Below, piece after piece: positions 14,340-23,065 of a stretch of DNA of 59,385 nucleotides. This DNA comes from DATHWB01 sp040905965 (GTDB lineage: Bacteria > Actinomycetota > Acidimicrobiia > Spongiisociales > ZC4RG35). A program made the translations under genes and the position numbers. Numbering within the stretch: position 1 is the stretch's first letter; each line of letters begins with the position of its first letter. Below the pieces are notes generated by a model. The model was given only the letters and a program-made list of their open reading frames with translations. It was not told where the DNA came from and searched no databases. The stretch is taken from positions 1 to 59,385 of the forward strand of contig JBBDQP010000007.1 of the NCBI GenBank assembly GCA_040905965.1, written 5' to 3'.

Positions 14340-16553
14340 ATGGAGCCGGAGCGCCCTATGAGCCCATCGTCGTCCACCGTCCTCAGGGCGTACGCTCCGG
14401 GAACAGTGAACGTCAACGTCCCGACCTCCGACCGGCTGCCGCCTGAATCGCCATCCCGGGTCCGGCGCCTTCCGAGGTGGCTACTCCCGGTTGTGGCGGC
14501 AGCCCTCGTGCTGGTAGCGGTCGTTGTAGTGGTGGGCGCGTTCTCGGCGCCTGAGGATTCCTCATCCGATGATCCGGATACCAGCCAACAGGGGGTGGTC
14601 GGTGGGCCGGCCCGGCCGATGTCTGGGTGGGAACTGATGTACTTTCCGGGCGCGGGGACTTTCGTCGACGTCATGGACCATCCCGACGCGACGGTGGCAT
14701 TGGCGTGGACGGGAACTCCTGATGGTCCCGGCTTGGCGCCGGCCGTCGGTTCGGCGGTGTGGGTTCTCGATGCTGTCAACTCGACCTGGTACGCCGCCGA
14801 ACTCGAGGCAGCGGATCGTGCGGTTGTCTCGTCGGTGGCAATGGTGGGAGGCGATGTTCTGATCGCCGGGAGCGTCGGTGGGGCGTCCCCGACGCCGACG
14901 CTGTGGGCCGGTCCGGCGGCCGGACCGTTCCGGATCGTCGACCAGTCGTTCCCCCAATCCGTTCACCTGGAATCGATCCGCCGCCTGGACACCGAGACGG
15001 TCATTCTCCATCATGCGGTCGCACCCTGGAGCCACCCCCTTCTTCCCGGGGGTCCGTCCGGGGTGCTGGTCGGCGAGCCGGGCAACTGGACGGACATCAC
15101 GCCCCTGGACGCCGAATTCGTGAACGAGATCATTTCCCATGACGGGGAGTGGATCGCCGTCGGTGCCCGCGACGGCGAAGCGATGGCTTGGCATTCGATT
15201 GATCGGGGCAGCACCTGGTCGGCGCACCCGCCGCCAATCGACAGTGAGGCGATGCTCACCGATGTGACCGTTGCCGGAGGCGACGCGTACGCGGCGGCGA
15301 TGATCTTGGACACTGCCGGTCCTCACGTCCAACTGTTCCGCTACGACGGATCGTGGGCTGCTACCGGGGAGCCTCGACGGGGCGGGATCTTTTGGATTGC
15401 CGACATCGATGGCGAACTCGTCGGCGACGCCGCGTTCGACTTCACGCCGGCTCAGTTGTGGCAGCACGGCACCGGCGGACGATGGTCGGCAGTGCGGATG
15501 GCCATGCCGGCGGCGCCGGCGCGGCAGTGGCCCGCCTGGTTCATGGCCGCCGACGGGGGGAGGGTGGTGGGCGCCGTGTTAGGCCAGCCGGCGATGTGGC
15601 GTTCGGGAGCCGGCGGTGAATCCCTCCTGGCGACTCCCGCCGAAGCCGATCGGCTGTGGGAACGGGTGGCCACCCTCCCCGCCGGCCCATTCGTGACGTT
15701 TTCGGGTGATGAGATCATCGTGGTCGACTCCGGGCTGCAGCCGCTAACGACACCTGGCTTGCTTGTCAGCCGCGATGGCCTCGAGTGGGAGAAACGGGAA
15801 CTTCCGACCGGGCTGAAGGTCACCGACATACGAGAAGTGGGCGGCCATACCGTGGTCGTCGGCGTTCGGGCGGCCTCGAACGTGGTGGTTGGACGATTCC
15901 ACGACGACACGTTCGCGGTGATGGCGGAGCTCAAGGGGGCTCTGATTGGCCTTGACAGCTCCGACCATTCGATCATCCTGTTTGTCCGCCACGCGACCGT
16001 GACCACTCGGTACGAGATCCCGATCGAACCGGACAGTCCCATCACGGAGACACCGGTGGCGGGAAGACCCGTGGCCATCTGGCCTGTGGGCGAGGGAGTC
16101 GTGGTGAGAGGCGAGTCCGCGGCCTTCGCGCGGCCCCCGATTGGGATGAGTGTGTCGCAGGACGGCGGAATCGACTGGACGCCCGTCGACGTCGAGCCTT
16201 TGCGAGTCTTCCAGGTCGGGACCGAGATTGTCGTTTTCGCGGCAGACATGCCGGCCAGCACGTTCCGGCTCGAGGTCGACCCGATCGGGCTCGACGAGAT
16301 CAGCCTTCCTCCCCGGTTCGCGACGTCCGCCACCGCCGGTTCGTCCATGTTCGAATGGGCTGGCGGCTTGGTCATACGTGAGCCAGGCAGTTTCGAGTAC
16401 CTGGCGGCGATCGACGCCGACCCCGTGGTGCTCGAACTGTCGCCAAGAACCGGCCTCAACGGGGCGTTCGCGGTCCCCGCCGCCAACGGTCACGTCGTGA
16501 CGCGGGAGGGCGAGGACTGGGTGCTCTACCGCTGGACGGGGCTCGCCCCGTGA
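14340..16553 (+). CDS. Membrane-anchored extracellular propeller-like protein
   Basis: 737 residues with a cytoplasmic N-terminus of about 50 residues, one membrane helix (LLPVVAAALVLVAVVVVVGAF) and a ~650-residue outside part. The outer part has repeated blades with W-containing D-G or S-x-D-x-G-x-x-W motifs (SIDRGSTWSAHPPP, SRDGLEWEKRELP, SQDGGIDWTPVDVEP), the BNR/Asp-box pattern of beta-propellers. No catalytic sialidase residues are evident, so binding or a structural role is likelier. It is a relative in layout of the gene at 7631-9165. Starts at 14340 or 14358 are both possible. It transcribes away from tRNA-Lys. Confidence 0.8.
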   Translation: MEPERPMSPSSSTVLRAYAPGTVNVNVPTSDRLPPESPSRVRRLPRWLLPVVAAALVLVAVVVVVGAFSAPEDSSSDDPDTSQQGVVGGPARPMSGWELMYFPGAGTFVDVMDHPDATVALAWTGTPDGPGLAPAVGSAVWVLDAVNSTWYAAELEAADRAVVSSVAMVGGDVLIAGSVGGASPTPTLWAGPAAGPFRIVDQSFPQSVHLESIRRLDTETVILHHAVAPWSHPLLPGGPSGVLVGEPGNWTDITPLDAEFVNEIISHDGEWIAVGARDGEAMAWHSIDRGSTWSAHPPPIDSEAMLTDVTVAGGDAYAAAMILDTAGPHVQLFRYDGSWAATGEPRRGGIFWIADIDGELVGDAAFDFTPAQLWQHGTGGRWSAVRMAMPAAPARQWPAWFMAADGGRVVGAVLGQPAMWRSGAGGESLLATPAEADRLWERVATLPAGPFVTFSGDEIIVVDSGLQPLTTPGLLVSRDGLEWEKRELPTGLKVTDIREVGGHTVVVGVRAASNVVVGRFHDDTFAVMAELKGALIGLDSSDHSIILFVRHATVTTRYEIPIEPDSPITETPVAGRPVAIWPVGEGVVVRGESAAFARPPIGMSVSQDGGIDWTPVDVEPLRVFQVGTEIVVFAADMPASTFRLEVDPIGLDEISLPPRFATSATAGSSMFEWAGGLVIREPGSFEYLAAIDADPVVLELSPRTGLNGAFAVPAANGHVVTREGEDWVLYRWTGLAP

Positions 16554-16782
16554 GCACGCCGATAGCATTTCAGACTCAGTCGCCGTGACGAATCCGTTTG
16601 CTGCTCGGGGCGGCAAAGCGCGGTGATCGCTCGGGTTCTGCGCGATCGCCAGTCATCGAAGCCCACGCCGAACCTCTAGCTCCTCCGTTCCGCCCACATC
16701 TCGCTACTGCAAGACGGGTCTCGCCGAAGACAATTGGGTGAAAGGTGATTGCACCCCATGTTGTGTTCCGCACGGTCCGGTG
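16554..16782. other. Intergenic, no gene seen
   Basis: No supported ORF. A short stretch around 16704-16722 (TACTGCAAGAC followed by GGGTCTCGCC) echoes the sequence at the tRNA-Lys 5' edge and may be another decayed relic of it. Confidence 0.4.
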
Positions 16783-17036
16783 TGACATCCGAACCCGTGC
16801 AGCGGGGGACAAGGACGGACTTGATACATCCGGCCATTCCAGTCAGCGGCGGTGTGCATTCCAGAAAGGCCCGATCGGTGGGTCTGGCTTGTCGCGTTTG
16901 GGCCAGTGTTTTCGGGCTTTCTTGCAGCACCAGAGACCCATTACTGCAAGCAAAGAGGCAGGATAGGGCGCGAGAAAACGCCCGACTCATGTCGGGCTGG
17001 AGCCGCCGGTGGCGGTCCTTCGGCTTGATAGGCCAC
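16783..17036 (-). repeat. 254-bp direct repeat, copy A
   Basis: Same length as copy B at 22765-23018, with about 14 differences by my count, all in the flanks. A central ~144 bp (16836-16979) is identical between the copies. Read on the minus strand it holds a GCCCGAC/GTCGGGC hairpin followed by GTTTTCT, then sequence like the tRNA-Lys upstream region, then a 32-codon ORF. It has no transposase and no terminal inverted repeats. Confidence 0.85.
16843..16941 (-). CDS. Putative 32-aa microprotein in repeat copy A
   Basis: ATG at 16941 to TGA at 16843 on the minus strand encodes a basic peptide that begins MGLWCCKKARKHW and ends WNAHRR. The ATG coincides with the position equivalent to the first base of tRNA-Lys in the homologous upstream sequence, so a transcript could be leaderless; no ribosome site is visible. 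The identical ORF occurs in copy B. It could be chance coding in a conserved non-coding element. Confidence 0.3.
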   Translation of the reverse strand: MGLWCCKKARKHWPKRDKPDPPIGPFWNAHRR

Positions 17037-17322
17037 GACTGACTGTCCGCTGCGCTACGCGGAGTGCAATCGCGGTTCGAGGGACTCGTGACCAGCGGGG
17101 CCTGTTGCGGGCTACGTGTGCGGCCTCTCGATGCCGGGAAAGCAGTTGGGGGAAGGTCCTGGAGACCTACGTTCGGCGCTCACGGAGGTGACACGTACCA
17201 TCTCGCTCGGGTCGACCGGTTGGTTTGGTCGTCGGGAGCTGTAGTTGGATGTCTGGTTCGCCGAAACAAGTGGGACCGTGGACGCTCGGTGAGCAGCTGG
17301 GTCGAGGAGGCAACACGACCGT

Positions 17323-17535
17323 GTGGTCGGCGACGCACTCATCGGGCGAAAAGCTGCGATCCGGTGGTTGCTACTGATCCTCGAGAGAGACATCTGTGAC
17401 GAGCGGGCACACCTGGCGTTGGTGCGGACACTGGTGGTGATGGGCTCGGAGGGCGAAGCGCGGCGTCCGTACCGGCGCTACGTTGAGCGAATGGGCGATC
17501 TCGACATCGAGCCGGTGCCGTATCCGGACGGGTGA
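17323..17535 (+). pseudogene. BTAD/SARP regulator remnant (C-terminal fragment)
   Basis: About 55 residues match the end of a bacterial transcriptional activation domain: ERDICDERAHLALVRTLVVM, then GEARRPYRRYVERMGDLDIEP. The winged helix and most of BTAD are missing, and the upstream sequence has no continuing frame. This is a decayed gene in the accessory region, related in family to the BTAD half of 4317-5855. Confidence 0.6.
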
Positions 17536-17812
17536 AGCAGGCGCAGCATGCTGGCCAGTGGAGCATGTTGCCACATATTCCCCTCCCAGCCGATGTTCCC
17601 TGTGCTGCTGCCCGCTGACGGCAGGCCAGAGGCACACTCTGTTGGAACATGCGCCGCACGCTATAGCCCTGTGCCGGACGCCCGATTGAGGTGAGTGAGA
17701 CGCGGAAGACGCCAGGGGGGTGTGTTCCGCATGGGCGACGGGTGGTCTTGGAGGGCCCGAGAGGCTTCGTCTGTCGCCGGTGAGTTCAAGAGTTCCTGGC
17801 GAGGGTCTGAGG
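17536..17812. other. Intergenic, no gene seen
   Basis: About 280 bp between the SARP relic and the convergent binding-protein gene. I see no supported ORF, RNA gene or clear terminator. Confidence 0.4.
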
Positions 17813-18712
17813 TCAACCGTGGCAGATCTGCTGGGCGGTGACACCGCTGGCAGCAGCGGAAGCGTCCGAGAATCCGAACGGCTTCAAGACCTGATCGGCG
17901 ATTCCGTTGGTGCCGAGCCGGTGGAGGGTCTGGTTGAACTCGTCGCGGAGTCTGGTGTCTCCTTGGCGGAAGGCGAAGGCGCCGCAGCCGAGCTGGCCCT
18001 GGTAGGCAAAGGGCTCGGTGGTCTCGAATCCGTCGAGTGCGTCGGCTTGGGCAAGGCTGGCGAGGGAGACGGTGCTGAGGGCGCCGGCATCGATCCGGCC
18101 GGCCTGAAGATTGGCGAGCAGGTCGTTGGGGTTATCGACTCGAATGATCTGTGTTTCGGGTACTCCTGAGTCGACCGCTTGGGCTACTTCGACCGCTCCT
18201 GTTACGACCCCGAGGGTGAGAGACGGGTCCGAAGCGATGTCGGTGTACGTATCGATGTCGTGGGGGTTGCCGTACGCGACAAGGAATGCCTGTTCGACAC
18301 AGAAGTAGGGGTCGGTGAAGATCACCTGTTGGCATCGGCCGGGAGTGACAAACATTCCGGCGGCGATGATGTCGAAGCTGCCTTGTTGGAGTCTGTCGAT
18401 CAGCGCACCGAAAGGTGTGAGAACACCATCGATTTCAGGGATTCCCAGTTCGCCGAATACGACCCGGGCGAGTTCGGGGCCGACGCCGGTCAGCGTGCCT
18501 TCGTCGCCGACGTGGCCGTATGGGGGTTCGTTGGCGAAACCGACACGGATGAACCCCTGCTGTTGGGCTCTGCTCAGGGTGTCGTCGATGGAACTGCGAC
18601 AGGCGGCGAGAGGGCCGCTGATGGCGACGGCTACGGTGAGGAGGCCACTGTTGCGGAGGAACTGGCGGCGCGAGAGTGCCGCGCTGGTGCCGGGGTGTGT
18701 CGAATGGTGCAT
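17813..18712 (-). CDS. EhuB-like periplasmic amino-acid/ectoine-binding protein
   Basis: About 299 residues. The N-terminus has a twin-arginine-like start (SRRQFLRNSGLLTVAVAISG) and a lipobox-like PLAACRS. The rest is an SBP_bac_3 domain very like the ectoine-binding protein EhuB: IRVGFANEPPYGHVGDEGTLTG, GVLTPFGALIDRLQQGSFDIIAAGMFVTPGRC and GCGAFAFRQGDTRLRDEFN. No ABC permease or ATPase is nearby. Instead it lies directly behind a CHASE-domain histidine kinase on the same strand, with the kinase stop 12 bp from this ATG (or overlapping an alternative GTG at 18727). It may present a ligand to the kinase, which is inference. Confidence 0.85.
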   Translation of the reverse strand: MHHSTHPGTSAALSRRQFLRNSGLLTVAVAISGPLAACRSSIDDTLSRAQQQGFIRVGFANEPPYGHVGDEGTLTGVGPELARVVFGELGIPEIDGVLTPFGALIDRLQQGSFDIIAAGMFVTPGRCQQVIFTDPYFCVEQAFLVAYGNPHDIDTYTDIASDPSLTLGVVTGAVEVAQAVDSGVPETQIIRVDNPNDLLANLQAGRIDAGALSTVSLASLAQADALDGFETTEPFAYQGQLGCGAFAFRQGDTRLRDEFNQTLHRLGTNGIADQVLKPFGFSDASAAASGVTAQQICHG

Positions 18713-18723
18713 GGGATTTCCGA

Positions 18724-20457
18724 TCACTGCCCCCGTTTCGGCTCTGCCGCATTCTCAGGCGAGGTGGCGGGTTGTGAGATCCCGGGTTCGGACGGTCGAG
18801 CGGGCGGGAGGCGCAGTTCGAAGATGCTGGTGTCGTTCTCACGGCGATAGGCCAATTTCCCGCCGAGAGCTGACGCGAGACGGTTGGAGACTCTGAGCCC
18901 GAGCCCGAGTGAGGCGGGTCCTCCGGGACTGTTCTTGGTGCCTCGTGAGGAGGTGAAAAGTCCGGCGACACGGTCGTCTGGAACTCCTGGCCCGTTGTCG
19001 GTGACCAACAGGATCGTCTGTTGTCGCTGGGGGATGACGGTGAGGGAGATGCTGTCACCTCCGTGACGGAGGGCGTTCGAATACAGGTGGCGGATGATGT
19101 GGCGTAGGCGCAGCGGGTCAGCCCAGGCGGATCCCGATCCTTCGACGTGTAACTCGACCCCGTCGGGGGTCGCCAGCTCGTTGAGGATCCGTTCGACTTC
19201 CCATCTCACGTCCAGCGTTTCGGGTCGCATGGGTAGGACTTCGGCGTCGAGTCGACCGAGGAGAAGGAGGTCGTCGACGAGACGTGCCAGCGCGTATCCC
19301 TCTTGGCGGACCAATCCCACGTATTCGCGGATCTCGGGATCAGCCGAAAGTGTGGCCTCCTCAAGAATGTCGGCCATTCCCACCACCACCGTCAAGGGTG
19401 TACGGAGTTCATGACTGATCGCGGTGATGAACTCGTCTTTCTCGTCGGTGATCCAACGGAGATGATCCACCTCACGGCGGGTGCGGACCTTGTTCACTGC
19501 GAGATGGGAGGCGACGGCGGCAATCAAGGTGAGAAGCAACCCGGGCACGAGTTCGGGTGGAAGGCCAGTGCCGATGAGGTCTCCACGCGCCTGGTCGGTA
19601 GGTATCACGCTGATTTCCCACAGTCGTCCCCCAAGTTCAAGTGTGACCGTGCGCCGCAGTGGGTCGGGCGATGCGACGGTTCCGGAATTCTGGTTGGTGA
19701 GGTCTGTTACTTGCCATTGAATGACCCGGCTCAGGTTGTCGGCAAGCTCTGCGTCGACCAAGCCGTCCAGTCGAGCAACCTCGACGGTGTACCCGGTCAC
19801 GACTCGATCCTCCAAGACGGGCGAGGCAGCGATAAAGCCCCAGTCGCCCGGGATACCGAAGAGTTGGGTAAGTCGAGAGACCGAGGTGCGCTGGTCCCGG
19901 TTGGTGCGGGATAGGAGTTGGACCCAGACCGGGTCGCTGCTGGCGTCGAACCCGACCAGGTCGGGTTCAAACGGCGACGCAGCTACCGCGTACTGCACCG
20001 GCCACTGGCTGGGCTGGTTGCCGACGGACACCGGGTGCCCGAGACGGTCGAACTGGAAGAGGTCGTAATCAGGGTTTGTTCGGGTCACTTCATCGATGAA
20101 TATCGGCCACTCGCCCGGCTCCAAGTGCGGGATGTAGGCAGTTGCCACACTGCCGGAGTGTTGTCCGGCGGTTCGTACGAAACGCTCGAATTCGGCCTGA
20201 CTAACATGCTCGCTTGAGGTGAAAAGACCGGAAGCAGCCGAGGTTGCGCGCATCACGGTCAGCGCCGAGACCCGTACAGCCTCGGATACAAAGAGCAACC
20301 GGCGGTCCATCACATCGTGTGCGGTCCGCATCGTGTCCGCTCGGCCTGAGACTGCCCACACGGTGGCAAGGACAACACCAACCGCCAGCACGACAAATGT
20401 CAGACCGTGCCGTCGAAGCGCATTCCGCCCCGCTGCCACCTTGGAGGAACCGGACAT
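18724..20457 (-). CDS. CHASE-domain sensor histidine kinase
   Basis: About 577 residues. A membrane helix (TFVVLAVGVVLATVWAVSG) is followed by a ~250-residue outside domain with CHASE signatures (SGLFTSSEHVSQAEFERFV, ATAYIPHLEPGEWP) and a second helix (GLLLTLIAAVASHLAV). The cytoplasmic part has HisKA with the phosphoacceptor His (AISHELRTPLTVVVG), an N-box (LYSNALRHGG) and G boxes (DNGPGVPDD, GLGLRVSNRL). ATG 20457 is preferred over a TTG at 20478. No response regulator is adjacent, so it is an orphan kinase, grouped with the EhuB-like protein. Confidence 0.9.
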   Translation of the reverse strand: MSGSSKVAAGRNALRRHGLTFVVLAVGVVLATVWAVSGRADTMRTAHDVMDRRLLFVSEAVRVSALTVMRATSAASGLFTSSEHVSQAEFERFVRTAGQHSGSVATAYIPHLEPGEWPIFIDEVTRTNPDYDLFQFDRLGHPVSVGNQPSQWPVQYAVAASPFEPDLVGFDASSDPVWVQLLSRTNRDQRTSVSRLTQLFGIPGDWGFIAASPVLEDRVVTGYTVEVARLDGLVDAELADNLSRVIQWQVTDLTNQNSGTVASPDPLRRTVTLELGGRLWEISVIPTDQARGDLIGTGLPPELVPGLLLTLIAAVASHLAVNKVRTRREVDHLRWITDEKDEFITAISHELRTPLTVVVGMADILEEATLSADPEIREYVGLVRQEGYALARLVDDLLLLGRLDAEVLPMRPETLDVRWEVERILNELATPDGVELHVEGSGSAWADPLRLRHIIRHLYSNALRHGGDSISLTVIPQRQQTILLVTDNGPGVPDDRVAGLFTSSRGTKNSPGGPASLGLGLRVSNRLASALGGKLAYRRENDTSIFELRLPPARPSEPGISQPATSPENAAEPKRGQ

Positions 20458-20809
20458 ACTTGTGGTATCGGTCGGCAATCCGGGCTACTTCACCAAAACA
20501 TGCTCGGCCCCGGTCGGCGCAGGAGGGGCGACGTGGCGTCGTTCGTCGCGATCGCACTGGAGGACGCGGAAACTCAGGGCGGGACCCGCTCTCATACACG
20601 CCCAAATTGTTGATCTGATCGGCAATGACGGCTTGGGCGTGCGTGTCAACCGATCTCGAATCGCGATCTGGACCGCGGGTGCCTCAATGAAATCAGTCGA
20701 GGTGCTGTGCCGACGCTGAACTGTCAGACGATTCGGCGGCCATCGCGTGTTTCAGTGGGTGAGGAGCAGGGTAGGTCCCGGGGGGACCCATCGACGAAGG
20801 GAACACCAC
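20458..20809. other. Intergenic region upstream of the kinase and dodecin relic
   Basis: About 350 bp between divergently read features. It should contain the promoter of the kinase operon. No ORF is supported and I could not place a promoter with confidence. Confidence 0.4.
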
Positions 20810-21013
20810 ATGTCCATCGCCAAGGTCATCGAGATCAGCGCACGGTCAGAGGTGTCGTTCGAACCTACGGCCGCTAAAGGGGCGTCGGACTACCGCCGCT
20901 CCGCCGGGTGGAGTCGATTACGCCTCGCATGTCACCGGACGTTCATTTGTCCGTTGCCGGACGGCTACGCGAACCATCTAAATGCGATCGTGACAGAAAG
21001 GGGAGAGTCATGA
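20810..21013 (+). pseudogene. Truncated dodecin-like gene
   Basis: The ORF opens with MSIAKVIEISARSEVSFE, which matches the N-terminus of flavin-binding dodecins (KVIEI and SFEDA). Homology then stops: the usual ~45 residues with the flavin-binding Trp and the K-E-Q-K-V strand are replaced by unrelated sequence. An AAGGG ribosome site precedes the ATG, so it was once a real gene. It ends overlapping the start of the GAF-EAL gene. Confidence 0.5.
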
Positions 21014-22167
21014 ACGACCTGATCACACGCACCGTGCTGAGCGCATTGCGCAAGCAGTTCGATATGGACGTGGCATTCATCTCTGAGTTTCGTGAAGGCG
21101 ATCGCGTTTTCAGATTTGTGGACACTGACGATGAGACCTGCCCTGTGGAGGTGGATGGCTCCGACCCACTGGAGGCCACATACTGCCAACGGGTTGTCGA
21201 TGGACGGCTCCCCGAGCTGATGCGGGACGCCAAGACGTTCCAAGCAGCCAGGGAACTCCCTGCCACCGAAGAGCTCCCTGTCGGCGCCCACCTCAGCGTC
21301 CCTATTCGTCGATCCAACGGACGCATTTTCGGCACCCTGTGCTGTTTCAGTTACACGCCCGATCATGACCTCGGGGACGAGTCGGTGCGAACCTTGAGGG
21401 CGCTTGCGGACTTTGTCGGCTTCGTGCTCGAAGAGAACGAGACCGAACAAGGCGACGCAATGCTCATCTGGAGCCGCATCACCCAACTCCTCGCATCCGC
21501 CGGGGGACCTCAGATCGTCTTCCAACCCATCGTCCAACTGCGATCACGGACGCCAGTGGGCCTCGAAGCGCTGTCCCGTTTCCCCGACGGCCGCGCACCG
21601 AACCAATGGTTTGCCGAGGCATGGGACCACGACCTCGGCATCGCCCTTGAACACGCCGCCATCCAAACCGCGATCGCCGAGTTCGGGAACATACCCGAAG
21701 CTGTCTACCTCTCCGTCAACCTCTCACCGGACACTCTTTCAGACCCAGCGGTGCTTGAGACCTTGTACGCCGGTCCAACCGAGCGGCTTGTGGTCGAAGT
21801 GACCGAACATGCCGCAGTGGAAAAGCCCTCCGTGCTGCGTGAACTCCTCGAAGGGTTTCAATCCCGCGGTGGGCGGGTCGCCATCGACGATGTCGGAATG
21901 GGATTTTCGGGTCTTCACCATCTCGTCGAACTGGCGCCCGACATCATGAAACTCGACAGGTCGCTGATCACCGATGTCGATACCCATCTGGCCAGACAGG
22001 CCATCGTCGCCGCACTCGTGACATACGCGCAAGCCGTCGGTGCCAGCGTCGTCGCTGAAGGCATCGAAACCGAAGCCGAACTCTGCGCCCTCATGGACCT
22101 CGGTGTCGAGAACGGTCAGGGCTACCACCTCGGACGCCCCGGGGAAATCAACCAAATCCGGTTTTGA
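21010..22167 (+). CDS. GAF-EAL cyclic-di-GMP phosphodiesterase
   Basis: 385 residues. A GAF domain (about 1-140; VDGRLPELMRDAKTF, VGAHLSVPIRRSNGRIFGTLCCF) precedes an EAL domain (about 160-385). Catalytic signatures are all present: GLEALSRF with E-A-L, YLSVNLSP with the Asn, VEVTEH, AIDDVGMG with two Asp, IMKLDRSL with the Lys, AEGIETEAE and GQGYHLGRP. It should hydrolyse c-di-GMP under control of the GAF ligand. A strong AAAGGGGAGA ribosome site fixes ATG 21010. It lies in the accessory region, reading away from the CHASE kinase. Confidence 0.93.
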   Translation: MNDLITRTVLSALRKQFDMDVAFISEFREGDRVFRFVDTDDETCPVEVDGSDPLEATYCQRVVDGRLPELMRDAKTFQAARELPATEELPVGAHLSVPIRRSNGRIFGTLCCFSYTPDHDLGDESVRTLRALADFVGFVLEENETEQGDAMLIWSRITQLLASAGGPQIVFQPIVQLRSRTPVGLEALSRFPDGRAPNQWFAEAWDHDLGIALEHAAIQTAIAEFGNIPEAVYLSVNLSPDTLSDPAVLETLYAGPTERLVVEVTEHAAVEKPSVLRELLEGFQSRGGRVAIDDVGMGFSGLHHLVELAPDIMKLDRSLITDVDTHLARQAIVAALVTYAQAVGASVVAEGIETEAELCALMDLGVENGQGYHLGRPGEINQIRF

Positions 22168-22169
22168 CA

Positions 22170-22425
22170 TGCACGGGGCGGCAAGGGGTGTAGGCGTGCC
22201 AGCCGCCCGTCATCGGTACATAGGTGAAGTCGGCGGTCACCAGTTCTCCCGGGGTGTCAAGATTCCAGTTGCGGTCGACCCAGGTCCGTAGCCCGTGTCG
22301 CGGCCGGACTCGGGATGGTGGTACGGACCTTCTTGAATCTGGTGGACACCCTGCCAGCGGTTGGCCTTCATGAGCCGTTCGATCGTGCAGCGCGCCACGA
22401 GCATGCATGCCCGGGCGAGAAACGC
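22170..22425 (-). pseudogene. IS3-family transposase (OrfB) fragment
   Basis: Two frames on the minus strand hold pieces of an IS3-type OrfB: VARCTIERLMKANRWQGV (the standard segment before the catalytic domain), then after frameshifts LVTADFTYVPM, which is the first DDE aspartate region. The order and spacing are those of OrfB, but the protein is truncated at both ends and frameshifted. It is an inactive relic. Confidence 0.7.
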
Positions 22426-22764
22426 ATGTGGCGCCGTCAACGCGGCGCCAAGAGCAAGCCCAGACGCGCCGCCCTGTAAGGCATCACCAGTGGTCCACCG
22501 GCCAACGACCACACCCGATATCCCTCCGACTGTCTCGGCCGCATAGAACGCTCGGGTTCCGACCCAAGCGCCCGCCCAGTCCCAGGTTTCAGCAATCAGA
22601 GATCGATCGCGCGACACGGTTCCAACCATGCGGGGTGATTTCGACCTCCCTTGGTCCGGGTGGGAGTCAGTACGACCAGCGCACATGAGCGCCTGGCAGT
22701 AGCGCTGTCAAGGATTGGCGGCGGTTGCGCCGGGCGATGAAGTCGTGGACGGTCATGTGGAGAT
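22426..22764. other. Gene-poor stretch next to the IS3 relic
   Basis: A minus-strand frame here runs into the IS3 fragment and includes a Gly/Ala-rich stretch, but I recognise no domain and it looks chimeric. No other gene is supported. Confidence 0.4.
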
Positions 22765-23018
22765 TGACATCCGGACCCGTGCAGCGGGGGACAAGGGCGG
22801 ACGTGATACCTCCGGCCATTCCAGTCAGCGGCGGTGTGCATTCCAGAAAGGCCCGATCGGTGGGTCTGGCTTGTCGCGTTTGGGCCAGTGTTTTCGGGCT
22901 TTCTTGCAGCACCAGAGACCCATTACTGCAAGCAAAGAGGCAGGATAGGGCGCGAGAAAACACCCGACTCTGGTCAGTCTGGATCCGCCGGTGCCGTTCC
23001 TTCGGCTTGACGGGCCAC
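22765..23018 (-). repeat. 254-bp direct repeat, copy B
   Basis: Second copy of the element at 16783-17036, same length and orientation. Its upstream hairpin is degraded (changes in the stem) but the core, including the 32-codon ORF and the tRNA-upstream-like sequence, is identical. The two copies bracket the SARP relic, kinase/binding protein, EAL gene and IS3 relic. Confidence 0.85.
22825..22923 (-). CDS. Putative 32-aa microprotein in repeat copy B
   Basis: Identical in sequence to the ORF in copy A, with two adjacent Cys, three Trp and many Lys/Arg. ATG 22923 has no ribosome site, so only leaderless translation would suit. Perfect conservation of the core while the flanks diverged is the main reason to list it; recent gene conversion is the alternative. 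Confidence 0.3.
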   Translation of the reverse strand: MGLWCCKKARKHWPKRDKPDPPIGPFWNAHRR

Positions 23019-23065
23019 ATCCTCGGACCTGGAACGGATCGGCCGCCTCAACCGTTGGAGAGGTC

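Noticed and set aside
16843..16941. Repeat copies as degenerate tRNA genes
   Set aside because: They share the tRNA 5' edge and upstream sequence, but no D, anticodon or T arm can be drawn.
17813..18712. Part of an ectoine ABC transporter operon
   Set aside because: No permease or ATPase genes lie nearby; the partner is a histidine kinase.
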